Source of the DNA: Lolium rigidum
Taxonomy: Eukaryota; Streptophyta; Magnoliopsida; Poales; Poaceae
DNA length: 64,000 nt
NCBI RefSeq assembly: GCF_022539505.1
Contig: NC_061510.1
Span: forward strand, 94,690,292-94,754,291
Direction: 5' to 3'
Positions 21,026 through 32,000 of the stretch are shown piece by piece. The position numbers and the translations under genes were made by a program. The number at the start of each line of letters is the position of its first letter. The first letter of the stretch is position 1. Below the pieces are notes generated by a model. It searched no databases, was not told the origin of the DNA, and worked only from the letters and a program-made list of their open reading frames with translations.

Positions 21026-22189
21026 ATGGCGTTCTACGACGACGACGGCGCGGCCAACAACGGCTTCCCCGCCGGTCGCTCCACGCGTGGGAGGGGCACC
21101 TCCTCCGCCGGGCGGGGTACCCCGCCCGCCGGACACGAGGCCTCCCGGAGGCGGCCGGCGGCTAAGTGCGGCGGCGTTCCAATCCCGCCGTCGCCGCGGG
21201 GCCATGCCCTCGACGTCGCCATCGAGGAGGCGAGGATGACGATGACCGACGAGGAGCGCGCCGACCCGCGCCACCGCCCCGACAACTACACGCGGTGGAA
21301 CTCCTACTTCCTCCGGCGGTGGGAGCGGGAGCCGGCGGCCTACGACGGCCCGCCGCCTCCGCCTGCGCGCAACAACGCCGCGGGCCGCCGACGGTGGTGG
21401 AGCGCGCCGGAAGGACGTTGGCGAACGTCCTCGCGCACATCGAGGGCGGCAACTTCCCGGTGCTCACGATGCCCCTCTATCGGCATCGAGGGCACCGGCG
21501 AGCCGCCGTCGGGGAAGCGTCCGGCGGCCACGGCGCATGGCTGCGCCGGCTCGTCGTCTTCGGATCGGCGTCAAGGTCATCCTTGGCGCCGGTGAAGAGG
21601 AGGAGGCGACGTCGCCTTCGACGCCGGTGCGCGTCAAGAAGGAGCCGGCGTCTCCGCCGGCGACCGGAGGGCGCAGCGGCCGGCGCCCTCGTCATCCGAG
21701 AACGGCCTTCCGCGCCGCGAGCGGCCGGAAGAAGACGAAGAAGAGGCCGCCGCAAGCCGGCTCGCCGAGGAGGAGGCGAAGCGCGCGGAGGACGCCGCGA
21801 TGGCGGAGGCGATCGCCGGGTCGCCGCACGACATGGAGGAGGAGAAGCGCGCGGACGACGCCGCACCGGCCCGGGCGAGGCGCGGCCGGGAGCGCGAGGA
21901 GGCGGAGCGGCGGCGGCGGGCCGCCGGACCCCGGCCGCCGCACACCAACTCGCCGCCCGCGCCGCTCCAACCGCCAACGACGATCTCGCGCGGTACCGCC
22001 GTCTGCGACACCTCCATCCGGCGTCGCTCGTCCCCGTCGTCGACCTCGAGTCCTCCGACGACGGCCGGGTACAAGCCGTCCCCGGGGTGGGGAGACGCCG
22101 GCCGAGGCGGCGACGGCCAGGCCGCGCGGCCGAAGGCCAACGACGACGGCGGCGACTACACGGTGTTCTACCGCCATTTCGGCATGTAG
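21026..22189 (+). pseudogene. Unknown GC-rich protein of Harbinger-like element, copy A
   Basis: Starts MAFYDDDGAANNGFPAG. It carries a conserved-looking segment in the first frame (NYTRWNSYFLRRWEREPAAYDGPPPP), then shifts frame around 21410 to GRTLANVLAHIEGGNFPVLTMP. It shifts again several times before ending YKPSPGWGD...DGGDYTVFYRHFGM at 22189. The pieces resemble a hypothetical protein family I associate with wheat relatives; no function is known. Copies A and B differ by many small indels, so some breaks are likely sequencing errors in extreme GC sequence. Not recognisable as a transposase. Confidence 0.5.
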
Positions 22190-22482
22190 AGCGCCGTGTT
22201 TTAAAATTAGCGTTTGCATTCCCCTAGCCGAATTCGAAATATAGTCGAATTCGGTCTCTATGTATGAACTCCTCCCGTAATGTAATAAATATCATTAAAT
22301 TTAGTCTATATTCACCCGTTTTTAGCCGTAGTTTGTCAAGTTTCCGTTTTTTAATTCGCATCGTCGACTTCGCCTGGGCACGCGGTCGGAAACTACTACT
22401 CCCACGCCAAATCTTCTCCAATCCGGACGAAAATTTCGCCGGATTTGGGCGTGGGGAGCGCCAACGAGTGGGGATGCTCTCA

Positions 22483-23984
22483 GCCACGAGTTCTCTCGCC
22501 GAGTTGCTACGTCGCTATGAGCGGCATCCAGTAACGCTGTGATATAGCGATCCAATCATGCATCCACCAAACCTATTCTTCGCCGGTCGGCCGAGTTATG
22601 GCGAAAATGGGCCGCCTCCAAATTTGGAAAATGTGTAGTCGTATTCGGCAGATGGTTCATATAACTTACTATCACCGGTGCGTAGCTAGCGGAGACCGGG
22701 TTAGAAGTTGAATTAACAGAGAGGCAACCATATGCATGCAAGCAAGTGCAGAACGTTTTGTAGGTACGCACGCGGGATGGACGTACAGCGACCATAGGCT
22801 AGCAATCATCGGCATGTATTCCTATTGTCTACAGCAGTATGATGTACACAAGACCGGGCAGATCACTGGATCGATAGTCGTCCAACCGTATGAGTCTCCG
22901 GTAGCCAGATACCAGACGCTCACAAATCAACAACACCTCTCGTCGTTGTGCGTTGGCACGTCCTCGGAGGAGCACTGACTACAGCATCGGCGGGCAGTCC
23001 GCACGCCAGACGTACGTCCCCGTCCTCTGTTACGTGTGCCCAGCATCCAGCCCGATGAAGCCAGTTACGGTCGAGAACGGCACGGAGCGCACCAGCACGC
23101 ACAGGCACACAGCCCGGCCACTTCGCCACCGCCGGGGCATGCATGCGCGCGGACGAGCAGCCGGCCGGCAGCTTGGGTCTGTAGCTCGTGCGGTAGCACT
23201 GTAGGTAGTGGACTCGGCAGTGCGGCGCTGGTTGGTCGCCTGCGCGCGCGCGCGTCCCCAGCCGGCGCTGGCCTCTCGCTCGCTCGCGCGCGCGCGCCGG
23301 TCCAAATCGCGGCAGATCGCTGCTACCTAGCTATTCTCCCTTGTCTCGTACGCAATCCTGCCGCGCGCTCTGCTCCCCACTCCGTCGTCGTAGGGCAGGG
23401 GTAGGAATCTGGCCACCGGTGAAGTCCAAAACCAAAAGCGAGCTAGCTTTGGGAGGAGAGGTGGACCTCGATCTATCCCCTCCTTCTTCTTCTTCTTCCC
23501 GCGCATGCATGGGCTTGGGTGACACAGGTCGATCGCGATCATCACATGATTCGCATCTGTTTACATCATGCCAGCTTTGCGATGTCGTCGTCTTTTAAGT
23601 ACACGGGCGCGGATGATGGATTGCGCTTTTGAAAAACCCTCTGCCACGGGCCCTCCTGACCTGCATGGGTCAAGCTTTGGGACGGATGACGGAAAAGGTG
23701 TTAATGGACAAACGGGGTCAACCGGATGAAAACAAAGCTGGCACCTCACATTGCATGCAGCTTAGTTGTCGCGTCATGCGTGAGTGCGCGAGTGACATGA
23801 CACTGCCTGCCGCCCAGATGATCATCCTCCATCCAGTGCGCGCGTGAGCTTGGTAGGATATGACTTGGAGTTTGCCTGGCCCCGGCTGTGTCTCGTGCGG
23901 ACTCTGCTCGTCGTGCCAGGCGGGGGGTGCCGTATGCCGACCTGGTCGGCGTGGACCAGGCGCCGCACACCCCCCAGACGGATT
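22483..23984. other. Intergenic DNA, no gene recognised
   Basis: Overlapping frames on both strands from 22736 to 23750 show no domain. Contains a CGCGCG run near 23245-23300 and CTTCTTCTTC near 23487. Virtually identical in both copies. Confidence 0.4.
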
Positions 23985-24000
23985 GTTGGGCCGGCCCAAC
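23985..24000. repeat. Perfect 16-bp palindrome with two TGGGCC motifs
   Basis: GTTGGGCCGGCCCAAC. TGGGCC is the plant site-II/TCP-type element; whether it is used here is unknown. Confidence 0.6.
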
Positions 24001-24480
24001 ATTCCCAGTTTTTTTTTTGCTATTTCGTTTTTTTCTGTTCGATTTTTCCTTTTATGTTTTTTAAAAGCTGATTCTTTATAAAACCGATTTTAGTTTTTTC
24101 TGAAATTTAAATATTTTAAAATTTGAACATTTTTCGAATTTGAAATATTTTTTAGTTTTTTTTCGAAATTTGAACAATTTTTGAATTTGAACATTTTTAT
24201 TTTTGTTCAAAATTTGAAAATTTTCGAATATGAATTTTTTTTAAAATTCGAACATTTTTCACGTTCGAACGGTTTTCAAATTTGAACGGTTTTCGAGAAT
24301 TGAACGGTTTTCAAATTTAAATGGTTTTCAAATTTGATCATTTTTTCATTTAAACATTTTTTCAATTTGAACAATTTTTCAAAATTAAAATTTTTGGATC
24401 TGAAAAAATATAAACAAAACAGAAAAAAGAAAAGAAAACAGAAAAAGAAACCAGAAAAAAAAAAGAAAAACGAACTCCTA
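24001..24480. repeat. AT-rich degenerate repeat, AATTTGAACATTTTT type
   Basis: Recurrent TTTGAAC, TTTTCAAATTTGAA and TTTCGAATTTGAA motifs at irregular spacing, then an A-rich tail. Typical non-coding filler of grass DNA transposons; the parent element could not be delimited. Confidence 0.6.
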
Positions 24481-25100
24481 CAGACTAAACAGGCATAAAT
24501 GGGCACTGGCCCATACCCGACCAGGGTGTGCGGTGGCCGACTGGGTCCTCCTCGCTCGCGCTCGCGCGTTCCCTATCGCGCGTTTCGCTCAATGATTCAA
24601 GGATTGGGCCTTCACTCTGTATATATAACGGAGCCCATTATATAGGGCGACGGCCCGCAAATTCAGATTCAAGCCGAGCTGTGGACCACTGCATGCAAAC
24701 ATATCAAGCGCGGGGTATATAAGTTGGTCGTGCTCTCTCTCGGCGAGCGAGGTGGGACTAAAAAGTAACACGTAGTCCACCAATCGTTCGCTGCTGGCGC
24801 CTGTTAAGTGTGAACGCGGCAAAGCTTCGCTCCGAATTTTTTCTTCTTTCACGGTAAGCTAGCTATGATGATTTAGAAATAATAATAGCTTTCTCGAACG
24901 GAACTAGTGCCGCGCGTGTTTGCTCTATTCGTGGACGAGTTGTACATTTGCTAGACTATAAAAACCAACAAACGGTGGTATATAATCTACTACTCTTGAC
25001 ATTTGAGCGATCTTTTTCTTTGAAACTTCAATTTTGAAACAAAAAAAAAGCCTGTACAAAGAAGAAAATTAGGCTACAACAAGTTATAAGTTATAATGTG
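24481..25100. other. Intergenic DNA, no gene recognised
   Basis: Holds TATATATAACGG near 24620 and GGTATATAAG near 24714, which are promoter-like, but no coding sequence follows. Confidence 0.35.
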
Positions 25101-26048
25101 AAGGGAACAACAATCCATACAGAAGGGAACAGACGATTCGGACGGAGAAGAATAATTTGAACAAAAGGGAACAATAGCCTATACTCCGGGAACAACAACC
25201 TAGGTGGTGGGGAACAACCATGAAGACGGTGGGGAACAAGAGTATATACGAGAGGGGAACAAGATCCTAAACGAGAGAGGAACAACAACTCGAACGGAGG
25301 GGAACAACATCCAAGACGATGCGGAACAACAACCTAGACAATAGGGAACAACCTAGATAGAACGGAACAACAACCTACATGGAGGGGAACATTGACCTAG
25401 ACAGGAGGGGAACAAAGGCCTTGGCGGAGGGGAACAACGACCTACACGAAGGGGAACAACGGCCCAGGCGGAGGGGAACAACGACCTACATAGAGGGGAA
25501 TAGTGATCCAGTCTGGGGGGAACAGTGACCTACACGGATAGGAACACCGGCCTAGGCAGAGGGGAACAACAACCTACATGGAGGGGAACAACGACCCAAA
25601 CTAAGGGGAACAACGACCTACACGGAGAGGAACAACGGCCTAGACGGAGGGGAACAACGACCTACATGGAGGGGAACAATGACCCAGACTGAGGGGAACA
25701 ATGACCTACACGGGGAGGAACAACGACCTAGGCGGAGGGGAACAATGACCTACATGGAGGGGAACAACGACCTACACGGAGAGGAACAACGGCCTAGACG
25801 GAGGGGAACAACGACCTACATGGAGGGGAACAATGACCCAGACTGAGGGGAACAATGACCTACACGGGGAGGAACAACGACCTAGGCGGAGGGGAACAAC
25901 GACCTACATGGAGGGGAACAATGACCTATACGAAGGGGAACAACAGCCCAGACTGAGGGGAACAACGACCTACATGGAGAGGAACAACGACCTACACGAA
26001 GAGGAACAACGGCCTAGGCCGAGAAGAACAACTACTTACACGGAGAGG
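25101..26048 (+). repeat. 22-bp minisatellite (~43 units)
   Basis: Unit of the form GGGGAACAACGACCTACATGGA, with variant units (ACGGCCTAGACGGA, ATGACCCAGACTGA, ACGACCTAGGCGGA). A higher-order copy of 154 bp (seven units) is visible: the stretch starting GGCCTAGACG at 25637 recurs at 25791. Edge units are more diverged. The 22-base length makes an open frame cycle through three phases, giving spurious repetitive peptides. Confidence 0.9.
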
Positions 26049-26512
26049 AAAAAAATAAATGAAATAAAAAATGAAAACATGAAAAGGAAAAAAATAATAA
26101 AATAATGTAGGAAATAATAAAATAAAATAACAAGAAGCCGTACGTGTAGAAAAGAATGTATAATAAGAAAGAAGAAAAATAGATATTTAATATAAAAAAG
26201 AAGAAAAGAAAGAATGGTAAAGAAGAATAAAAATAGATAAAGAAAAGAAAGAATATAAGAACGAATAAAGAAAAGAATGTTCAAGAAGGAAAATAGAAAA
26301 ATTGTGTGAAAGAAAAATATATAAACGGAAATAATATTCTAACTAAAACTAGAAGCAAGGCAAAAATACAAAGAAGAAAGGAACGGTCAAGTCACTAGAA
26401 AGACGTAAAACAACTAAACACTACTAGCTACGCGAATCATGTTGAACGGGGGATGAGAACGTTTTCCTCTTGGGTTTTTAGATCTCGCGCCTCGAGATGA
26501 CTAAGTAAGCCA
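26049..26512. repeat. A-rich low-complexity sequence
   Basis: AAAATAAATGAAATAAAAAATG-type sequence to about 26390 with no coding character, then short unique sequence. Confidence 0.6.
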
Positions 26513-26620
26513 GTGCGTATTACTAATCAGCAACACCCGGTCTGCCCAGTGGTTAGAACCACTGTTAAGACAACACCCAGGATCGAATTCCGGCTCTGCC
26601 TATTTATCTCGCTTTTTAAC
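26513..26620 (+). mobile_element. SINE-like sequence with tRNA-type promoter boxes
   Basis: Contains a box A-like TCTGCCCAGTGG (26541-26552) and a box B-like GGATCGAATTCC (26580-26591), 27 bases apart, as in tRNA-derived SINEs of the Au type. It does not fold as a complete tRNA and has no clear 3' end. Confidence 0.45.
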
Positions 26621-27021
26621 TTCGTGCGATTCTTAGACGGGCCGGCCCATGAACGCGAGCTCTTCAGCGAAATGATGCTCAGTAGCGCGCGCGCGCGCTA
26701 TAGGTTTTGCCATGCCAGGCCCGAGGCCCCGAGGCCGTGCTCTCAAGTCTCAAGTATGCTATTAGGCCCATGGTCAGAATCTACGATCTGCATACACAAT
26801 AAGGCCCACTTCCTTTCAGCTTCTAGACCCTGGGAAGTTGAAGCCCGAAAGAAGCTAGTTTTTGGCGGACAGAGATTTGGTGCACATGGGCACCAGTGAT
26901 CTCGTTTTTTTAAAAAAATACAAAATCATATTTTTGAGTTTCGAAAAATTCTGGAAAAAAATCCGCACATAGTTAATGATGCATCCCACAAACGTGCAAA
27001 AAATCAATTTCAAATACTTAA

Positions 27022-27122
27022 TATTTTGAGCTACACAAAAATGACAAAATTATAGATCTGAGTAGTAATTTTCAAATCTTCAAAACATATCAGATTTTGT
27101 CATTTTTATCTAGCTCAAAATA
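27022..27122. repeat. Inverted repeat, possible MITE core
   Basis: TATTTTGAGCTACACAAAAATGACAAAAT (27022-27050; arm centre ATGACAAAAT) pairs with ATTTTGTCAT...GCTCAAAATA (27094-27122). The wider block 26860-27270 may be a transposon remnant. Confidence 0.5.
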
Positions 27123-27693
27123 AAAAGAATTTCGGATTGGAATTTTGCATGATTGTGGAATGTATCAATAACAGTCTTCAGAATTATTTTCATGATTTTT
27201 ATAACTTGGAAAAATATTTTTAATTTTTTCTTAACATAGCGAGAGCACTGGAGCTCGCGAGCTAAAAACACTTTTCGATTTTTAGCCTGCTTATCCCGAC
27301 CGTGAAGCACGACCTGCCACTAATCAGTTTCTCAAGCGTTTCCCGATCAAGTAAATCAAATATCCTTCCTTCTCTTCCTTTTTATGCATAATTGACACTT
27401 CAGTTAGCCTTTCATTCGCAGGTCGTCCAACTAAAGTCAACCAAAAGAAAGAAAAAAAGGACGAGCGGAATAGAATACCTTCCTGCCCAGAAACGCATGA
27501 GCGCGACGCAGATGGCGAGCTAGGGTTCCACCATCGTCACTCACCGCTCCAGCTCACGTAGCCACGACGCCCCTCCCCTAATCCTCCCAATCTACCTCGT
27601 CCGGTCGATATCGTCCTCGCAGCCAACGGTAAATTGACTCGAATGGCTTCCATTTTATTTGGTACCAAATGAGCATTATTTAATGGCGTTGTT

Positions 27694-28527
27694 GTGCATG
27701 TACATGGAAAAGCCGGAACACGTGAAAAGCGAGATAGGGATGCCGCTGCTCGTCGTGTTTTCCTTGATGTGTGTATTGAAGAACCGAATATAAATAATCG
27801 TCCCATGCAAGTTTTGAATGCCACCGATTATGCCAATATGGTTAATAATTTCAACGAGCGCACTAAGAGAAATTATGATATCAACCAAATGAAAAATGAT
27901 GGAAAACACTCAAAAAGCATTACACTATTCGGAAAGGATTGGTCGAACATGCATCCGATCTAGGAAGAGATCATGTCACTCATACCGCTCATGCTAGCGA
28001 TGATTGGTGGGCACTTGAGATACATGTAATCATGGATACATATATTTGGCTTTAGTTGTTCTTTTCATATGCTCTAATGATGTTTTATCTTACGTAGTTG
28101 TTCTTTTCATATGCTCTAATCATGGATACATCCAACTTTTAGATATCCCCATTGCAATATGAGGAGGACGTGACGATAAGTTTTTACAAGAATGTGGTGA
28201 CCAATGTGACTACTAGGGTGCCTGCATCATCTCATGTTCGGGCTTCTAGGGCTAAAAATTCTTAGCCGAGTATCGAGATTGAGGATGTAGAAGGTTTGGG
28301 GTGTGAAGGTGAACACGAGCCTCTTGTTACACCTTCTCGTGCATCGGTTAAGAAGAATAAAAGATTCCCTTATTTACCTACCCCCCCCCCCCCCCACACA
28401 CACACACACACAACGACAACACCAGATGAGGATTGGCAGTGTGTTGAGGTTGGACCGCTTGCTTGATTTCATGCAAAAGAAGGACAAGAGGAGGATGGTG
28501 GAGGGGAGAATAGCAGGAGTTATGTGA
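27694..28527 (+). pseudogene. Myb/SANT-like domain protein remnant, copy A
   Basis: An 89-codon frame includes RDRDAAARRVFLDVCIEE, NRPMQVLNATDYANMVNNF and YDINQMKNDGKHSKSI. This matches the Myb/SANT-like domain (Myb_DNA-bind_3 type) of proteins that accompany PIF/Harbinger transposases or derive from them. The frame stops at 27963. Further protein-like pieces continue to 28527 (FMQKKDKRRMVEG) across stops and a C/CA microsatellite. Copy B has CAG instead of CGAG near 27730, which breaks the frame there. No transposase lies nearby, so this is an orphan fragment. Confidence 0.5.
28379..28412. repeat. (C)n(CA)n microsatellite
   Basis: About 17 C followed by about 8 CA units. The CA part differs slightly in length in copy B. 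Confidence 0.85.
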
Positions 28528-29051
28528 CATATCATGTGCATGCTAAGGATTTTGCGAGGAAGGAGATTAGGAAGATGGTTTACTTAATATCTAAGGATGG
28601 AGCCGAACCCGGGAGTTAGGAGTACATATATGCTACACAACTTTTCATTATACATAACTACTATACTAAGAGCGATCAACTTCGAATTTTCTCAGATTTT
28701 ACACTTTTTCCTGTCCCTATTTTCGACACGTGTTTTAAAATGTTCGGTTTTCTTCCGTGTGCACTGCTCGGGGTTTCCTTCTATTTTCATTGCTGCTTGG
28801 TTGGGTTGGTTGGTTCTGTTTTGTTTTTCTTTGGGGACTCTTTGGGTCCGTCTAGCTTTTTCCCCACCTCACCGCTTGTGGGACCCGCTGATTTGTTCAG
28901 GCGGTGTGGTCAGCGACTGCCTCCTTTTCCACCGGGGGCGTTTGCTATTGATCTCTCTGAATTAGTTTTTACTTTTTTTCTTCGTTGTCCCCCGCTTCTT
29001 CTTCTTCGTTTTGGTCGCTAGGGTCAGTTCATCGTCCGTCCGCTGTTTGCA

Positions 29052-32000
29052 ATGGTGCGGGGCGCCTCCGTGGGTCCGCCTCCCCTAGGGTTCCTCATTT
29101 CCGTCGGTCCGTCGATGGGGTCGGGCATGTTGGTGATCGGCCGTGCGGTCGTGCGTCTCGTTGGCTGTGGGCGGGGTGGTGCTTCTTCCTCGGCGCGCGG
29201 TGGCAATGTCTCTAATTTGCGGGGTCCTCCTCGCTCTTTTGCCGCGGGGTGGCGGTGTCCGACGGTGGCGCGGTCGGCCGCGCCTTAGGTCCGACTACTG
29301 CTTCTACGGCCGCTGGTGATAGTACTCCGGTTGGATCTTCTTCTTCCGGTATGTTTTCTCTTGCTGTTAAATTCTTCAAATTAATCTGTAGTTTTGTTTA
29401 TTACTTTTTGGCTGATTTCTGTGTCACTTCTTCATTTTTTAATTTATTTTTGTCTCACTCTTTTTTACCGATTTGTTCTTCTGCTGTTTTGGAATGTTCA
29501 GGTCATGCTCTGTCGCTGTCTCCTGTGTCTTCTACTACTGCGCAGGCCCATCGTCGTCGAGAAATTAGAATGGGAAAGCGGCCTTTGTTGACGGATGGTG
29601 TGTCCTCGGGTTTGTCCTCTTTTGATTTTGCCTCTTTCCTCCTTTGCCTTTTTTTTGCTTACTTGTGTGGCTTTTCCGCAGCCGAGTCTTCATCCGGGTT
29701 TGCAGCGTACGTGATTGATCATGTGCCTTTACCGTCCCTTGTGTCATCAACTTTTGTTCCTTCACGTTTGTCGATGTCTCAGTTTTCGGCAAGATCTCCA
29801 TTGCCATCGTTTCGTCATCCGTTCGTACCGTCAAATGCTCCGTCGCGTGTCCTTCCGCGAGTACCTGTTGATTATGTGGTCCAAACGGTTCCGCTTCCAG
29901 ACCTACAGTATTGTTTTGGACCTGCATGTTCTTTGGTCACGTCCTACCCGACCCCTTCTGGTATGTATGTATTTCCTGTTTGTTTAAGCTTCTTCTTTTT
30001 CCTTTTTTTTTCCGTTTAGAGGGTACCCCATTCTTCTTTCGCTTCATCATTTTTGTATGAAAGTAGGCTAATCTTCTGCTTTTATTTACCATAATGTTGG
30101 AAAATAATTCTATTTACTGATGGAAAATAATTGACAGACAAAAAATGTGGACATATGCATACTAATCATGATGTGGACCATTTTTTTCCCCTTATCATTT
30201 AACTGGAAATGATGTAATAGGTTTATGCTTTTTTTGCTTTGACTATTTGTGTTGCTGCCATATGTCATAATGATCTTAACATAATCAAAGGTATGTTTCT
30301 AATGGGTAACATATTCCCATGGATTGATTAATTTAGAGCCATAAACATCGGACCAATTAACGAGAGACTTAGTATTACGGATGGTAGGGCAATCTTTTCA
30401 GTTAGTTGGTTTTTCTTTCTCTTTTTCGAAGTTAGCCAACATTATGTCTACACCTAACATCGTATAAAAAATTTACTTTTATTTATTACTTTATTATTGT
30501 CTCGGTACATATCATTTTCGAGGTATATTCCACCATGTTAGAGATGTGTAAACGTTCGAACGATTAGTTCATCTTCAATATTGTTGCATTGAAATGCACC
30601 ACCACACTGAGCATGAGCTAATTTGGCTTCCTAATTTTTTTTCCCCTCCTGTAGTTTTTCCTTTGCCCTGTGTTGAAGGAAAAGAGGCTTCGTTAAATCA
30701 TCGTAAGAGAAAAGTGATCACAATCTCAAATTGAAAAGAGTTCGAGGTTTGCACAGATTAACCTTTTGTTTTGTTGCCTTATTTTCTGTGACTTTTCCCT
30801 GCTGTTTTTTTTTAACAACGTTTCCTTTGATTTGTTTTGTAGTTCCAGTCAGTGGGCCACCGTTCTCTGACAAGTGTGCTGCTATGCTCAAAGGTATTGC
30901 CTTGGTTTATATATTTTCACTGTTTTCTTTTATTTTCTCTCTTTCGTTTGTTAATTTCTTCTTTGTCTATCTCTGTAGCTCTTTCATCGGAGCGGTCATA
31001 CTATGGGGTTCCTGCCTTCACGTGCGAAAAATGCGGTGCGCCGTTTTGGTATATGGAGCGGTCCAAGAGATCCACTGTTGGCAAGGGGCATCTACCCGTT
31101 TTTCATGGTTGTTGTCTTCGTGGAAAAGTATCTTTGCCGCGGTTCAATGATTGGCCTTCTCCTTTGAAAGAAGCTGCTTTCTTATGGTTGTGGGTCAGCT
31201 TCTGCTCATTTCCATCGTCTTATTAGGCATTATAATTCACTGTTTGCTTTTACATCAATGGGTGTTGATGTTGATCGAACGATTAATTCTGGTGGTGCTC
31301 CGTATATATTCAAGATGGGTGGATGTGCTTACCACATGATAGGATCACTTCTTCCGCGTGGCACTGATGCCCCAAAGTTTGCGCAGCTTTATATGGTTGA
31401 CTCTGCTGATGAGGTGCAGCGCAGGCTTGATTTGTTTGGTCGAGAAGATATTGTTGGAGAGGGTGGCTGCTCTGAATCGGCAGATCCTCTGATTGTCAGA
31501 GAGCTTACTGAAATGCTTGACCAGCATAATCATTTGGTTTAGCATTTCAGGTTCGCCCGTCAGAGATTGCAGTCTTCTGATTGTCCTAATGTGGTCATCT
31601 GGTTTTTTGGCGATGAGGGTGGGTATCATGGGACGCGTTTCTCTCGGTCCTACGAGGTTGTGAGGTTGCTGTATTGATTGTGGCTGATTTAACGCCAGAA
31701 ATTAACCGTTTTGATGTCGTGGCTGAGACACATTCACATGAATTAAGGCAAGTGTCTTCGTTAAATCCTTCACTAATGGCACTCCAGTATCCGTTGCTTT
31801 TCCCTTACGGTGACAAAGGGTTTCACCTTGGAATTAAATATGTTATTGGTCCATCTTCTTCGGCTAGGCGTTCTGCGCCTCTACGTATATCTTCGTCTTA
31901 CAGCTACGTTGTGCCTGGATGACTTGGCTTCTTCTCCTCAGGACGAAGTGCCTACGTCTTTGGGTTCTTCTCCCGTTGTACCGGATGATTCCGCTTCTTC

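Larger units (their letters stand above)
20514..22479 (+). mobile_element. PIF/Harbinger-like element carrying an unknown gene
   Basis: Left end GAGCATCTCCACTCGT, right end ACGAGTGGGGATGCTC: inverted repeats of the same family as the element at 9735-11180. The duplication is TCA on both sides (20511-20513, 22480-22482), a variant of the usual TAA/TTA. Inside are a TATA-like box and a Pro/Arg/Ala-rich gene ending in FYRHFGM, but no transposase. Very GC-rich. Confidence 0.75.

Noticed and set aside
23245..23300. CGCGCG run as a CpG-island promoter
   Set aside because: Only simple-sequence CG; no transcript start signals or coding sequence follow.
25101..26048. CRISPR-like array
   Set aside because: Units are contiguous with no unique spacers, in a plant nuclear setting; it is a minisatellite.
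25833..26105. Repetitive protein encoded by the minisatellite
   Set aside because: The 22-bp unit makes any frame cycle through all phases; there is no start context or domain.
26541..26591. A functional tRNA gene
   Set aside because: Box A- and box B-like motifs are present, but no cloverleaf, anticodon arm or acceptor stem can be formed.
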